Below, in pieces: positions 24,920 to 32,746 of a stretch of 34,925 nt of DNA. The DNA is from RGIG5612 sp963589005 (GTDB taxonomy: Bacteria > Bacillota > Clostridia > Lachnospirales > Lachnospiraceae): assembly GCA_963589005.1 (NCBI GenBank), contig CAVAJR010000025.1:1-34925 (forward strand). The letters run 5' to 3'. A program made the translations under genes and the position numbers. A model generated the notes under the pieces. That model searched no databases. It had not been told where the DNA came from and worked only from the letters and a program-made list of their open reading frames with translations. Position 1 is the first letter of the stretch; each line of letters begins with the position of its first letter.

Positions 24920-25811
24920 TTCCATCTACCTCCTGGACGTCCTTATTCTCGATATTTTTTCTGATATTAATATCCGCATATTTGTTATTTCTCTGATCCT
25001 TAGGGAATTCCTTACTTCTCTCATCAAACGGTGTTCCCTTATTCGGAGTATTGTATGTTCCTGCAGTCATTACCAGCTGGTCAGCCGACAGCATCTCATA
25101 ATTGTCGCTGCCCTTCAACTTCTTCTCAACAATCCTGAGCAGTATAGATGCAACAAGGGTCATGATCAAATATCCTCCCATCTCAAGAAAGGCTGACGGG
25201 AAGTATTTGAATATAGCACCTGATACCATCTTATGCACTGCGAAGAAATCAGAGAAGCCGATAATAAACATAACCGAGGTATCCTTAACATTGATAATAT
25301 AATTATTGCCGATCTGCGGCATAATATTTCTGAGAGCCTGAGGCAGGATGACATGTACCATCGTCTGGAAATGAGTCATGCCTATAGCCTTAGCACCCTC
25401 TGTCTGACCCGGGTCAACGGAGATGATGCCGCCTCTTACCGACTCTGCCATATATGCACCCGTGTTAATAGATACAACTATGATACTTACGACCCATATA
25501 CTATCGAATACATGTCCGAAGAAGTAAGGTACTCCATAATAGATAAATACCGCCTGGAGGATCATAGGTGTTCCACGGAAAACCTCAACATATATACGAA
25601 TAATGATCCTTACGATCTTAAGAATAATTCTCTTGAAGATATTATCATTTTTCGTATAAGGAATGGTCTGCAGAATTCCGCACAAAAATCCTATAATACA
25701 TCCGATAACGGTTGCAACTATGGCCAGTATCAAGGTATTCTTCATACCATTAAGATAAACTGTGCCGTATTTATCCCATAAACTTGCTATATCTGTAAAT
25801 AAAGTTTGCAT
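24912..25811 (-). CDS. Polar amino-acid ABC transporter permease
   Basis: A 299-aa permease of the His/Glu/Gln/Arg family. Five or so membrane segments and the coupling motif EGAKAIGMTHFQTMVHVILP near the middle. The last 50 or more residues (from about 245) are hydrophilic and charged, longer than the usual family tail, with no recognisable motif. GGGGA precedes the ATG. It is separated from the binding-protein gene by an 80-nt gap holding a strong hairpin. Confidence 0.93.
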   Translation of the reverse strand: MQTLFTDIASLWDKYGTVYLNGMKNTLILAIVATVIGCIIGFLCGILQTIPYTKNDNIFKRIILKIVRIIIRIYVEVFRGTPMILQAVFIYYGVPYFFGHVFDSIWVVSIIVVSINTGAYMAESVRGGIISVDPGQTEGAKAIGMTHFQTMVHVILPQALRNIMPQIGNNYIINVKDTSVMFIIGFSDFFAVHKMVSGAIFKYFPSAFLEMGGYLIMTLVASILLRIVEKKLKGSDNYEMLSADQLVMTAGTYNTPNKGTPFDERSKEFPKDQRNNKYADINIRKNIENKDVQEVDGNE

Positions 25812-25832
25812 TTAAAAATCCCCAATGAGATA

Positions 25833-25872
25833 AAGAACAACGGCGAGTCGTTACAACCTCGTCGTTGTTCTT
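25833..25872 (-). promoter_or_regulatory. Intercistronic hairpin between binding protein and permease genes
   Basis: AAGAACAACGGCGAG (25833-25847) and CTCGTCGTTGTTCTT (25858-25872) form a 15-bp stem with a single mismatch. No T-tract follows directly on the minus strand. In such operons a hairpin here commonly protects the upstream binding-protein message and lowers expression of the membrane part; that role is inferred. Confidence 0.6.
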
Positions 25873-25891
25873 AGATTTTGTCTGAATTATC

Positions 25892-26779
25892 TTACTCTTC
25901 GCTTAATGGCTGAATTTCAATTGCTGAAGCCATAAGCTCGTTGAAGTCATCTGCTGTAAGTGTTGAAAGATATGAATCAATAGCATCCTTAAGTGCTGTA
26001 TTTTCCTTAGCTACTGAGATACCAATGTTAATATCTTCATCTGAAACCTCGAAGTTGTCATCTGACTCCGAGAAATCAACGATTACCAGATCTGAATATG
26101 CACTGACTGCAGCCTGTGCTGTCGGCATGTCTGTACAAACAAAATCAACTGTTCCTGATTCAACTGCCATGATCATGGCTGGTGCTGATTCTGCAGGGCT
26201 CTGGATATCAGCTCCTTCGATCTGAGGAAGACATGTATCATACCAGATTGTTCCTGACTGGCTGGTGCATTTGCCGCCTGCAAGATCTGAAATACCCTTA
26301 GCTGAAGCATATGTGCTGTCTGCCTTAGTCAGGCAAACGATACTTGCATAAAGATACGGGCCTGCGAAATTAACTGATTCCATTCTCTCAGCTGTCATTG
26401 ACTGGCCTGCGATAACTGCATCAACTACTCCGGCCTGAACTGCAGGAATGAGTGAATCCCAATCCAGCTGAACTATCTCAAGTTCAACACCCAGATATTC
26501 ACAGATATTTTTGGCTGTCATTACATCGTAACCATTAGCATAGAGTATAGAATCCTTGATAGGAACTGCTCCATTTGAATCATCCGGCTGAGCCCAGTTA
26601 TATGGAGCATATGCGCATTCCATAGCTACTGTCAGGACACCATCTTCCAGTCCCGGAATTGTTGACACATCAATTGTTGGGGTTGCTGCCTTGGTTTCTT
26701 CTGCTGCTTCGCCGGCAAATGCTGTAAAGCTTCCGGCCATAACCATTGCAAGCACAAGTGATAATACTTTCCTTGTCAT
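25892..26779 (-). CDS. Amino-acid ABC transporter substrate-binding protein
   Basis: A 295-aa solute-binding protein of the amino-acid (SBP_bac_3) fold. The signal peptide (about 1-22, ending AFA-GE) has no lipobox Cys. The family motif is GQSMTAERMESVNFAGPY. The N-terminal TVAMECAYAPYNW segment and a long acidic linker after the signal are visible. It heads the operon with permease and ATPase downstream; AAAGGAG precedes the ATG. Confidence 0.94.
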   Translation of the reverse strand: MTRKVLSLVLAMVMAGSFTAFAGEAAEETKAATPTIDVSTIPGLEDGVLTVAMECAYAPYNWAQPDDSNGAVPIKDSILYANGYDVMTAKNICEYLGVELEIVQLDWDSLIPAVQAGVVDAVIAGQSMTAERMESVNFAGPYLYASIVCLTKADSTYASAKGISDLAGGKCTSQSGTIWYDTCLPQIEGADIQSPAESAPAMIMAVESGTVDFVCTDMPTAQAAVSAYSDLVIVDFSESDDNFEVSDEDINIGISVAKENTALKDAIDSYLSTLTADDFNELMASAIEIQPLSEE

Positions 26780-26826
26780 AATTTTGGTTCTCCTTTAAGA
26801 ATATAAACTGATTTATTTTCTTACTT

Positions 26827-26856
26827 ATAATAGAAGAAAACTTAACATTTTGGCAA
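26827..26856 (-). promoter_or_regulatory. Promoter of the amino-acid ABC operon
   Basis: The minus strand has TTGCCA (26851-26856), 18 nt, TATTAT (26827-26832), ending about 48 nt upstream of the start. A second -35 candidate, TTGACT, lies a few bases further up. Confidence 0.5.
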
Positions 26857-26999
26857 TAGTGAGTCAATAGTTTTTCCCTAAAAAAACCGTAAAAATGTCA
26901 AAACCGTCATAATTTTCATGTGCATTTCGCCGAAATGGATTTCTTCATGCAGAAGCAATGCTTATTTTATGCATAAATTGCAAATACACAGTAATTCCC

Positions 27000-27015
27000 G
27001 GGGCTGCGCAGCTCC
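27000..27015. repeat. Near-perfect palindrome between divergent promoters
   Basis: GGGGCTGCGCAGCTCC is a 16-bp palindrome centred on TGCGCA with one mismatched pair. It lies between the promoters at 26827-26856 and 27061-27090 and is more GC-rich than its surroundings. It could be an operator or a fragment of repeat DNA; the rest of 26857-27060 shows nothing I can name. Confidence 0.4.
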
Positions 27016-27060
27016 GGCTATTCATCTCAATATTGGTCAAGAAAAATCAATTTGTTATCG

Positions 27061-27090
27061 GTGACTAACCTTATATACATGTGGTAGAAT
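27061..27090 (+). promoter_or_regulatory. Promoter of the DUF6110/P-type ATPase operon
   Basis: GTGACT (27061-27066), 18-nt spacer, TAGAAT (27085-27090), preceded by a TGG that gives partial extended -10 character. A leader of about 125 nt follows before the first ATG; it contains a small AGCC/GGCT hairpin but no riboswitch I recognise. Confidence 0.5.
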
Positions 27091-27220
27091 CACTGAACTA
27101 ACAAATATTTGCTTCTCAAAGATTTACAGGGACTGATATTTTGATATGGCAGATTCTTGCTTTTTCATTATATTTCAGCCCGGCGAGGCTTGCATGATTC
27201 AACATTAAGGAGGAATTATT

Positions 27221-27496
27221 ATGATCAACTTTAAGAAACTTGGATTATTTGCAGGCGGAATTTTGTTCGGCACAGCCGGAATTAAGATCCTTTCAAGCAA
27301 AGATGCCAAAAAAGCTTACACACATGCGACAGCTGCGGTTCTGCGCGGCAAGGACTGTGTTATGAAAACATACACAACAGCTAAGGAAAACTGCAATGAT
27401 ATTCTTGCAGATGCCAAAGCTATCAATGAAGAACGTGCTCAAAAGGAAGTTATTGAGGACGAATCTGATTCAGCCTGTGATTGTAAAGCAGAATAA
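27221..27496 (+). CDS. DUF6110 family small membrane protein
   Basis: A 91-aa protein with one N-terminal membrane segment (LGLFAGGILFGTAGIKIL, about 7-24) and a charged helical tail ending in CDCKAE, where the two cysteines could bind metal. AAGGAGGAA gives a very strong ribosome binding site. It matches what I recall as DUF6110, usually found just before heavy-metal P-type ATPases, as here (6 nt gap). A helper or regulatory role for the pump is suggested by linkage only. Confidence 0.7.
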   Translation: MINFKKLGLFAGGILFGTAGIKILSSKDAKKAYTHATAAVLRGKDCVMKTYTTAKENCNDILADAKAINEERAQKEVIEDESDSACDCKAE

Positions 27497-27502
27497 TCTA
27501 TT

Positions 27503-29593
27503 ATGAAATGTATCATTCTGCATGAGTCAAAAGGAAGAATCCGTATCCATGCAGCATTAAAGCACATGACATTTGCCCAGGCCGATAAATTGCAATATTA
27601 TTTATTGTCCCTGGGTTTTGTTTCGGATGCTAAGGTTTATGAACGAACCTGCGATGCTGTTATAAATTATAACGGAGACAGGCAGGAAGTTATATCTGCC
27701 CTGGCAAGGTTTTCAATGGAGCATACAGAGGTTGCTGTTCCCGATCACACAGGCAGGGAACTTAATGCTGAATTTGAAGACAGGCTTATATCAACGATTA
27801 TCAAGCATTTTGCCAAGAAATTACTCCTTCCATTCTGGCTCAGAACTGCCATAAATGTCATTAAGAGTATCCCATATATATGTAAGGGTATTAACAGTCT
27901 GCTGCACGGACGGTTGGATGTGGCGGTACTTGATGCAACATCGATCACCGTTTCAATGCTGCGTGCAGACTTCTCAACAGCAGGATCGATCATGTTCCTG
28001 CTTACGATCGGCGATATCCTGGAGGAGTGGACTCATAAGAAATCCGTTGATGACCTGGCCAGAACCATGTCTCTTAACATTGAAAAGGCATGGCTTAAGA
28101 CGCCGGAGGGTCAGGAGGTCTTAGTGCCTCTTGACAGAATCTGCATCGGTGATCTGATCATAATAAGAACAGGCGGCATGATCCCGTTAGACGGCAAAGT
28201 AGCCGAGGGCGAGGCTATGGTAAACCAGGCCTCTATGACTGGTGAATCCATTCCTGTACATAAATCTGCAGGAAGCTACGTATATGCCGGCACCGCAGTC
28301 GAAGAAGGGGAATGCATTATCCGCGTGGAGAAGGAATTCGGAAGCGGCAGGTACGATCGGATCATCACTATGATCGAAGAATCTGAGAAACTGAAATCTG
28401 ACGTAGAAAATAAAGCTGCCTCTATTGCCGATGGACTGGTACCCTACAGCTTAGGCGGCACGGTACTTACCTACCTGCTTACACGCAATGTTACCAAGGC
28501 ACTGTCAGTTCTTATGGTGGACTTTTCATGTGCACTCAAGCTCGTTATGCCTATTACCATGCTTTCTGCCATGAAAGAAGCCGGGCAGCACGGTATGACG
28601 GTTAAGGGCGGCAAATTCCTTGAAACAGTCGCTGACGCTGACACGATTATATTTGACAAAACAGGAACCCTGACCTACGCTCAACCTAAGGTTGTATCCG
28701 TAGTGCCATTTGGCGGCAGGGACGAAAATGATATGCTGCGTATCGCTGCATGTCTGGAGGAACATTATCCTCATTCTATGGCCAACGCTGTAGTAGAAGA
28801 AGCAAGACTTAGAGGTCTGAATCACGAGGAGATGCATTCAAAGGTTGAATATGTTGTGGCTCATGGCATATCAAGTGAAGTAAATGGTGAAAAGGTTGTG
28901 ATCGGCAGTTACCATTTCACCTTCCAGGATGAAGGCTGTGTCCTTCCGGATGGTGAGCAGGAACGCTTCGATGCTCTTCCAAATGAATATTCCCACCTCT
29001 ATATGGCTATTGGCGGTATAATCTCAGCTGTTGTCTGCATTGATGATCCATTAAGAGAAGAGGCTGCCGATGTTATAAGACAGCTTAAAGAGCTAGGTAT
29101 CAGCAAGGTTGTAATGATGACAGGCGACTCCGAACGAATGGCTCGTTCTGTGGCCGGACGCATCAATGTAGATGAATATCATGCTGAAGTTCTTCCGGAA
29201 GATAAGGCAGCATTTGTCAGAGCCGAACATGAGCAGGGCCGCAAGGTCATTATGATCGGTGATGGCGTCAATGATTCTCTTGCATTATCCGAGGCTGACG
29301 TAGGAATTGCCATTAATGACGGAGCTGCCATTGCTAGAGAGATTGCTGATATAACAATATCCGCAGATGATCTGTATTCGCTGGTTATCATGAGACACTT
29401 AAGTCTTGTATTGATGCAGCGCATTAAGTCCAGCTATTATCGCATTATCAGCTTCAACTTCACGCTTATAGTGCTGGGCGTGCTGGGAATACTTACACCC
29501 GCTGTATCAGCATTATTACATAATACATCAACAATTCTATTCAGTATGTACGGCATGACCAATCTTCTGCCGGAAAATGATGACAGCAAATAA
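27503..29593 (+). CDS. Heavy-metal P1B-type ATPase
   Basis: A 696-aa P-type cation pump. An HMA-like N-terminal region (1-75) lacks the CxxC metal pair. TGES is at 246-249, DKTGT with the phosphorylated Asp at 385-389, a YPHSMA variant of the nucleotide-binding HP motif near 425, and GDGVND near the C-terminus. The membrane metal motif, usually CPC or CPx, reads SCALK (342-346), with no proline between. Metal choice is unknown; Mn-type CtpC-like pumps share the PHS variant, so Mn or Zn is as likely as Cu. Translation probably couples to the DUF6110 gene, as its own ribosome binding site is weak. Confidence 0.9.
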   Translation: MKCIILHESKGRIRIHAALKHMTFAQADKLQYYLLSLGFVSDAKVYERTCDAVINYNGDRQEVISALARFSMEHTEVAVPDHTGRELNAEFEDRLISTIIKHFAKKLLLPFWLRTAINVIKSIPYICKGINSLLHGRLDVAVLDATSITVSMLRADFSTAGSIMFLLTIGDILEEWTHKKSVDDLARTMSLNIEKAWLKTPEGQEVLVPLDRICIGDLIIIRTGGMIPLDGKVAEGEAMVNQASMTGESIPVHKSAGSYVYAGTAVEEGECIIRVEKEFGSGRYDRIITMIEESEKLKSDVENKAASIADGLVPYSLGGTVLTYLLTRNVTKALSVLMVDFSCALKLVMPITMLSAMKEAGQHGMTVKGGKFLETVADADTIIFDKTGTLTYAQPKVVSVVPFGGRDENDMLRIAACLEEHYPHSMANAVVEEARLRGLNHEEMHSKVEYVVAHGISSEVNGEKVVIGSYHFTFQDEGCVLPDGEQERFDALPNEYSHLYMAIGGIISAVVCIDDPLREEAADVIRQLKELGISKVVMMTGDSERMARSVAGRINVDEYHAEVLPEDKAAFVRAEHEQGRKVIMIGDGVNDSLALSEADVGIAINDGAAIAREIADITISADDLYSLVIMRHLSLVLMQRIKSSYYRIISFNFTLIVLGVLGILTPAVSALLHNTSTILFSMYGMTNLLPENDDSK

Positions 29594-29624
29594 AGCTGCG
29601 TGGCTTGATTTTTCGCAATAATTT

Positions 29625-29893
29625 AACACGGCGCGCACATCATATAATAGTGTTATGCGCGCCGGGACGGCACAGTCCACTGCGAGAAAACAATCAGCGA
29701 AGGCGTTTTCGAGCAGTGGCTGCACGCCGAGGTTCACGGTGCGCATATCACATAATAGTATTGCACGCGCCGGGACGGCACAGTCCACTGCGAGAAAACA
29801 ATAAGCGAAGGCGTTTTCGAGCAGTGGCTGCACGCCGAGGTTCACGGCGCGCATTTCATAGTGGTATTGCACGCGCCGGGACGGCGCAGTCCA
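29625..29893 (+). repeat. Tandem array of repeat family A
   Basis: A partial right end (GGCGCGC, 29630-29636), then units starting CGCGCCGGG at 29658, 29766 and 29872; period 108 then 106 bp. The third unit is cut after 22 bp, three bases before the histidine-kinase stop codon. Each unit carries outer arms CGCGCC/GGCGCG, an imperfect inner pairing CCACTGC...AAAAC with GTTTTC...GCAGTGG, and an AT-rich linker of about 20 nt (CAT.TCATAATAGT-like). It fills the gap between two convergent genes. Confidence 0.9.
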
Positions 29894-29896
29894 ATG

Positions 29897-31231
29897 TTAA
29901 AACATTACCGTTATAGTAGTCCCCTTCCCAACGGTACTTTCAAGTGAGATTCTGGCTCCATGGATTTCGGCCACATGCTTGACGATTGCAAGCCCCAAAC
30001 CGGTGCCGCCGGTTTCTCTCGATCTGGATTTGTCCACCCTGTAGAATCTCTCAAATACCCTCTCTTGATGCTCCGGTGCGATTCCGATGCCCGTATCTGC
30101 AACACTTAGTATCGGATGTCCGTCTTTTATCGAAACATTTACATCGACAATGCCATTTCCCTTATTATATCTGACTGCATTTTGCAGCAGATTGTCTATC
30201 ATCTCACGAATAAGACTACGCTCCGCCTTTATTCCCGCACTGACTCCGTTCAGGTTCAGCTGCACAGACTTCCTCGCAGCAATCGGTTCATATTCATTTA
30301 TACATTCCTTGGCTACAGCATACAGATCGACCTGTTCGAAATTGCGCTGGATCTCCTGATGATCTAACTCAGACAGCTGAATTATATCCGTTATAAGCGA
30401 TAATAATCTGTCGGCATTATGCTTTATCTGCTGTGCAAGGCGAGCATCCTCCTCCCAGGCAACCATCCTGTTCTCTATCAGCTCTGCATAACCCGATATG
30501 GCGGTTATCGGTGTCTTAAGTTCATGCGATACACTGGCAGTAAAATCCTGTCTGCTCTTAGCGACAGCTAATATATTCTCATGCTGTATTCTTATCCTCT
30601 GTGCAAATGGTTCCAACTCTTTATATGCAGAAACGCCATCGAAGCTGTCGAGATTTTCTGCCATTTCCCGAATAGGCTTCATGAGCTGACGAGTCAGAAA
30701 ATGCCCGATCAATACACACATAATAAGAATAACAAGGGATATGCATGCTATAACAGGAAGTGCCGAAACAAGGACACTTGATATATTTCTCGCCTGCATG
30801 GACACACGCAGGATCGTTCCGTTCTCCAGTCTCAGAGCATAGTAGAAGGTGTTCATATTCATTGTGTCCGACTTCCTGATGCTCTCCCCCTCACCTTCTT
30901 CAATCGCCGCTGCAATCTCCGGTCTGTCTAAATGATTGGACAATACGGCAGCATCCGTATCATTATCAAATAATACAGTTCCGTCAGCATCTATCCATGT
31001 GATCCTCAAGTTGCCGGCACTAAGCGACTTTAACGCAGAAGCATTGCCACTGTCTCCTTCATAGGCATTCTGAAAGACCTCAGTTTCCATCAGGAGTCTG
31101 GCGCTTTGCTTCAAATCCTCTCTGATCTGGTTTTGAAAAATCCCATAATAAATAAATGTTATTCCGATAGATGCGGATATTATTGCAATCAGCGCTATTA
31201 AGCTCAGTCTGAGATTAATCCTCTGTTTCAT
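29897..31231 (-). CDS. Sensor histidine kinase, PhoR/VicK-like, without adjacent response regulator
   Basis: A 444-aa membrane kinase. Membrane segments at about 10-30 and 155-178 flank an extracytoplasmic domain of about 120 residues. HisKA phospho-acceptor His236 lies in SVSHELKTP; the ATPase domain shows NLLQNAVRYN, DTGIGIAPE, FERFYRVDKSRSRETGGTGLGLAIVKH. GGGAGGAGC precedes the ATG. It follows the fused ABC ATPase gene by 47 nt in the same direction. No response regulator is encoded next to it or anywhere in the window. Confidence 0.93.
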   Translation of the reverse strand: MKQRINLRLSLIALIAIISASIGITFIYYGIFQNQIREDLKQSARLLMETEVFQNAYEGDSGNASALKSLSAGNLRITWIDADGTVLFDNDTDAAVLSNHLDRPEIAAAIEEGEGESIRKSDTMNMNTFYYALRLENGTILRVSMQARNISSVLVSALPVIACISLVILIMCVLIGHFLTRQLMKPIREMAENLDSFDGVSAYKELEPFAQRIRIQHENILAVAKSRQDFTASVSHELKTPITAISGYAELIENRMVAWEEDARLAQQIKHNADRLLSLITDIIQLSELDHQEIQRNFEQVDLYAVAKECINEYEPIAARKSVQLNLNGVSAGIKAERSLIREMIDNLLQNAVRYNKGNGIVDVNVSIKDGHPILSVADTGIGIAPEHQERVFERFYRVDKSRSRETGGTGLGLAIVKHVAEIHGARISLESTVGKGTTITVMF

Positions 31232-31278
31232 TGCTCCTCCCTGCTTTTGATGCCAATGAAGTATCCATTTTCAGATCT

Positions 31279-32376
31279 TCAATCTCTGTGTTCATCTATA
31301 ATAATGCAGACCTCATTGCAGCCATCATTTGTATATTGATATCTTATATCATTTGCTGCATGTTCAGCGAGCTTACGTGAAATGTCATCTATATTCTGAA
31401 GCGGGTCTGTCTGCTGCCCCTGCCACCTGAATAGGATCTCACATATACCCTTTTTTTCAGAATATTCCAAAACAAAGTGCATTTCATCCTGCTCATTCAG
31501 CACTTGCAAAATTGCCTGCAGATATATCTCCTCAATCACCGCCTCAATGCGGTAGACAAACTTAGGTGAGAACATCTTCCTGACAGCAAATTCCTTAATC
31601 TCACTGATAAATCCCAGATAATCCAGCTTGTTTTTATAGAAGTGCTTCTCAATTCTGTCCAATCCGTTAATAAACATGCGTGTGCGTTCCTTTTGCGGAT
31701 GTTCAAATATCTGTTCCGGCGTTCCCTCTTCGTAGATAATACCCTGATCCAGATAGAATATCCTCGTAGAAACACTTCTTGCAAATCTCATCTCATGAGT
31801 GACGATCAGCATAGTCATGCCTTCCTGTGCCAGCTTCTTGATGATGGCAAGAACTTCCCCCACCATAGTCGGGTCAAGTGCAGATGTAGGTTCGTCAAAG
31901 AGGATTATCTCCGGCTTCATGGCAAGCGTTCGTGCTATCGCGACACGCTGTTTTTGTCCTCCTGACATCTCATCCGGATAATTTAGTGATTTTTCTTCCA
32001 GCCCTACTGCTCTCAGAAGCGTCATTCCCCTCTTGTAGGCTTCATCCTTAGACAGCCCCAGTACCTTCATGGGCGCATACATGATATTTTCTATTACATT
32101 CATGTGTTTGAAGAGGTTGAAACTCTGAAATACCATGCCCATCTTCTGTCTTACCTTATTCAGCTGACAATCCTTAGACCCTATGTCTACTCCGTCCACG
32201 AGTACCCTTCCTGATGTGGGTTCCTCCAGACGGTTGATCATTCGCAGTAATGTGGATTTGCCCGTTCCTGACGGACCTATGATAGAAATCACATTTCCCT
32301 TATTAATAACTGCATTGATATCCTTCAGTGGCGTAGCGTTAGCATATTCCTTTCGCAAATGCTCTATCGTGATCAT
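31279..32376 (-). CDS. Amino-acid-type ABC ATPase with C-terminal RsbW-like domain
   Basis: A 365-aa protein. Residues 1-242 are a complete GlnQ-like ABC ATPase: Walker A GPSGTGKS (34-41), signature MSGGQKQRVA, Walker B ILFDEPTSALDP, switch His in IVTHEMRFAR. Residues 245-365 are an extra domain. Its pattern (VIEEIYLQAI, then RWQGQQTDPL, then NDIRYQYTNDGCNEVCIII) resembles RsbW-type HATPase domains, where EE...N, DQG..DPL and DD..Y.....N occur in the same order. The key Asn and DxG bases are degenerate (Gln286 and WQG), so ATP binding there is doubtful. No permease or binding protein is nearby. GGGAGG precedes the ATG. Confidence 0.75.
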   Translation of the reverse strand: MITIEHLRKEYANATPLKDINAVINKGNVISIIGPSGTGKSTLLRMINRLEEPTSGRVLVDGVDIGSKDCQLNKVRQKMGMVFQSFNLFKHMNVIENIMYAPMKVLGLSKDEAYKRGMTLLRAVGLEEKSLNYPDEMSGGQKQRVAIARTLAMKPEIILFDEPTSALDPTMVGEVLAIIKKLAQEGMTMLIVTHEMRFARSVSTRIFYLDQGIIYEEGTPEQIFEHPQKERTRMFINGLDRIEKHFYKNKLDYLGFISEIKEFAVRKMFSPKFVYRIEAVIEEIYLQAILQVLNEQDEMHFVLEYSEKKGICEILFRWQGQQTDPLQNIDDISRKLAEHAANDIRYQYTNDGCNEVCIIIDEHRD

Positions 32377-32483
32377 CCTTGTTTGCCTCCCGTGCTGATC
32401 TTCTATCCTTTGATATGTAATGAAAATTACATTCCCTGTACAATTTCATTGCCTTTATAAATTATTCTCTTGTATTTAAGCCC

Positions 32484-32512
32484 AGTATACATATTTCTTT
32501 GTTCATATTCAA
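32484..32512 (-). promoter_or_regulatory. Promoter of the ABC-fusion/kinase operon
   Basis: The minus strand has TTGAAT (32507-32512), 17 nt, TATACT (32484-32489). The leader is about 100 nt. It is divergent from the EamA promoter at 32656-32683. The 32520-32650 stretch between them is AT-rich with no gene seen. Confidence 0.6.
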
Positions 32513-32655
32513 TTTAAGCCTAACGGAAATTTCGAATAAACCTCATCCGAATACAAATTTACACTGATCGAAAGGGATAAAAAGCGCAGATTTTAATTAT
32601 GATCTAAACAAAACCCGCATTTAAAATTTTACATATATATTTATAAAAAATCATC

Positions 32656-32683
32656 TTGAACTCAGACAACAAGGCTGTATAAT
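32656..32683 (+). promoter_or_regulatory. Promoter of the EamA transporter gene
   Basis: TTGAAC (32656-32661), 16-nt spacer, consensus TATAAT (32678-32683). Transcription from about 32690 leaves a leader of nearly 60 nt and rules out ATG 32696 as the usual start. Confidence 0.65.
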
Positions 32684-32746
32684 ATTCATCGTGTTTTGTG
32701 CAGCTGCATTTTTTTGGCGGCACAAGTTAAGGGGGCACAGTTTTTT

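Noticed and set aside
25233..25781. A 182-codon plus-strand frame opposite the amino-acid permease
   Set aside because: It lies wholly inside a well-recognised permease gene on the other strand, has no family resemblance and no ribosome binding site.
29537..29872. A 111-codon minus-strand frame with a 36-residue periodic protein (VNLGVQPLLENAF... repeats)
   Set aside because: It is simply translation of the 108-bp repeat A units, whose length is a multiple of three. It has no ribosome binding site and overlaps the end of the P-type ATPase gene.
29658..29893. Possible CRISPR array
   Set aside because: Units are 106-108 bp and nearly identical throughout, with short similar AT-rich linkers rather than unique spacers, and no cas genes are present.
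29897..31231. Treating the kinase as PhoR for the pst operon in this window
   Set aside because: It resembles PhoR-type kinases only in general architecture, lies 6 kb from pstS in a different operon with an amino-acid ABC gene, and has no PhoP beside it.
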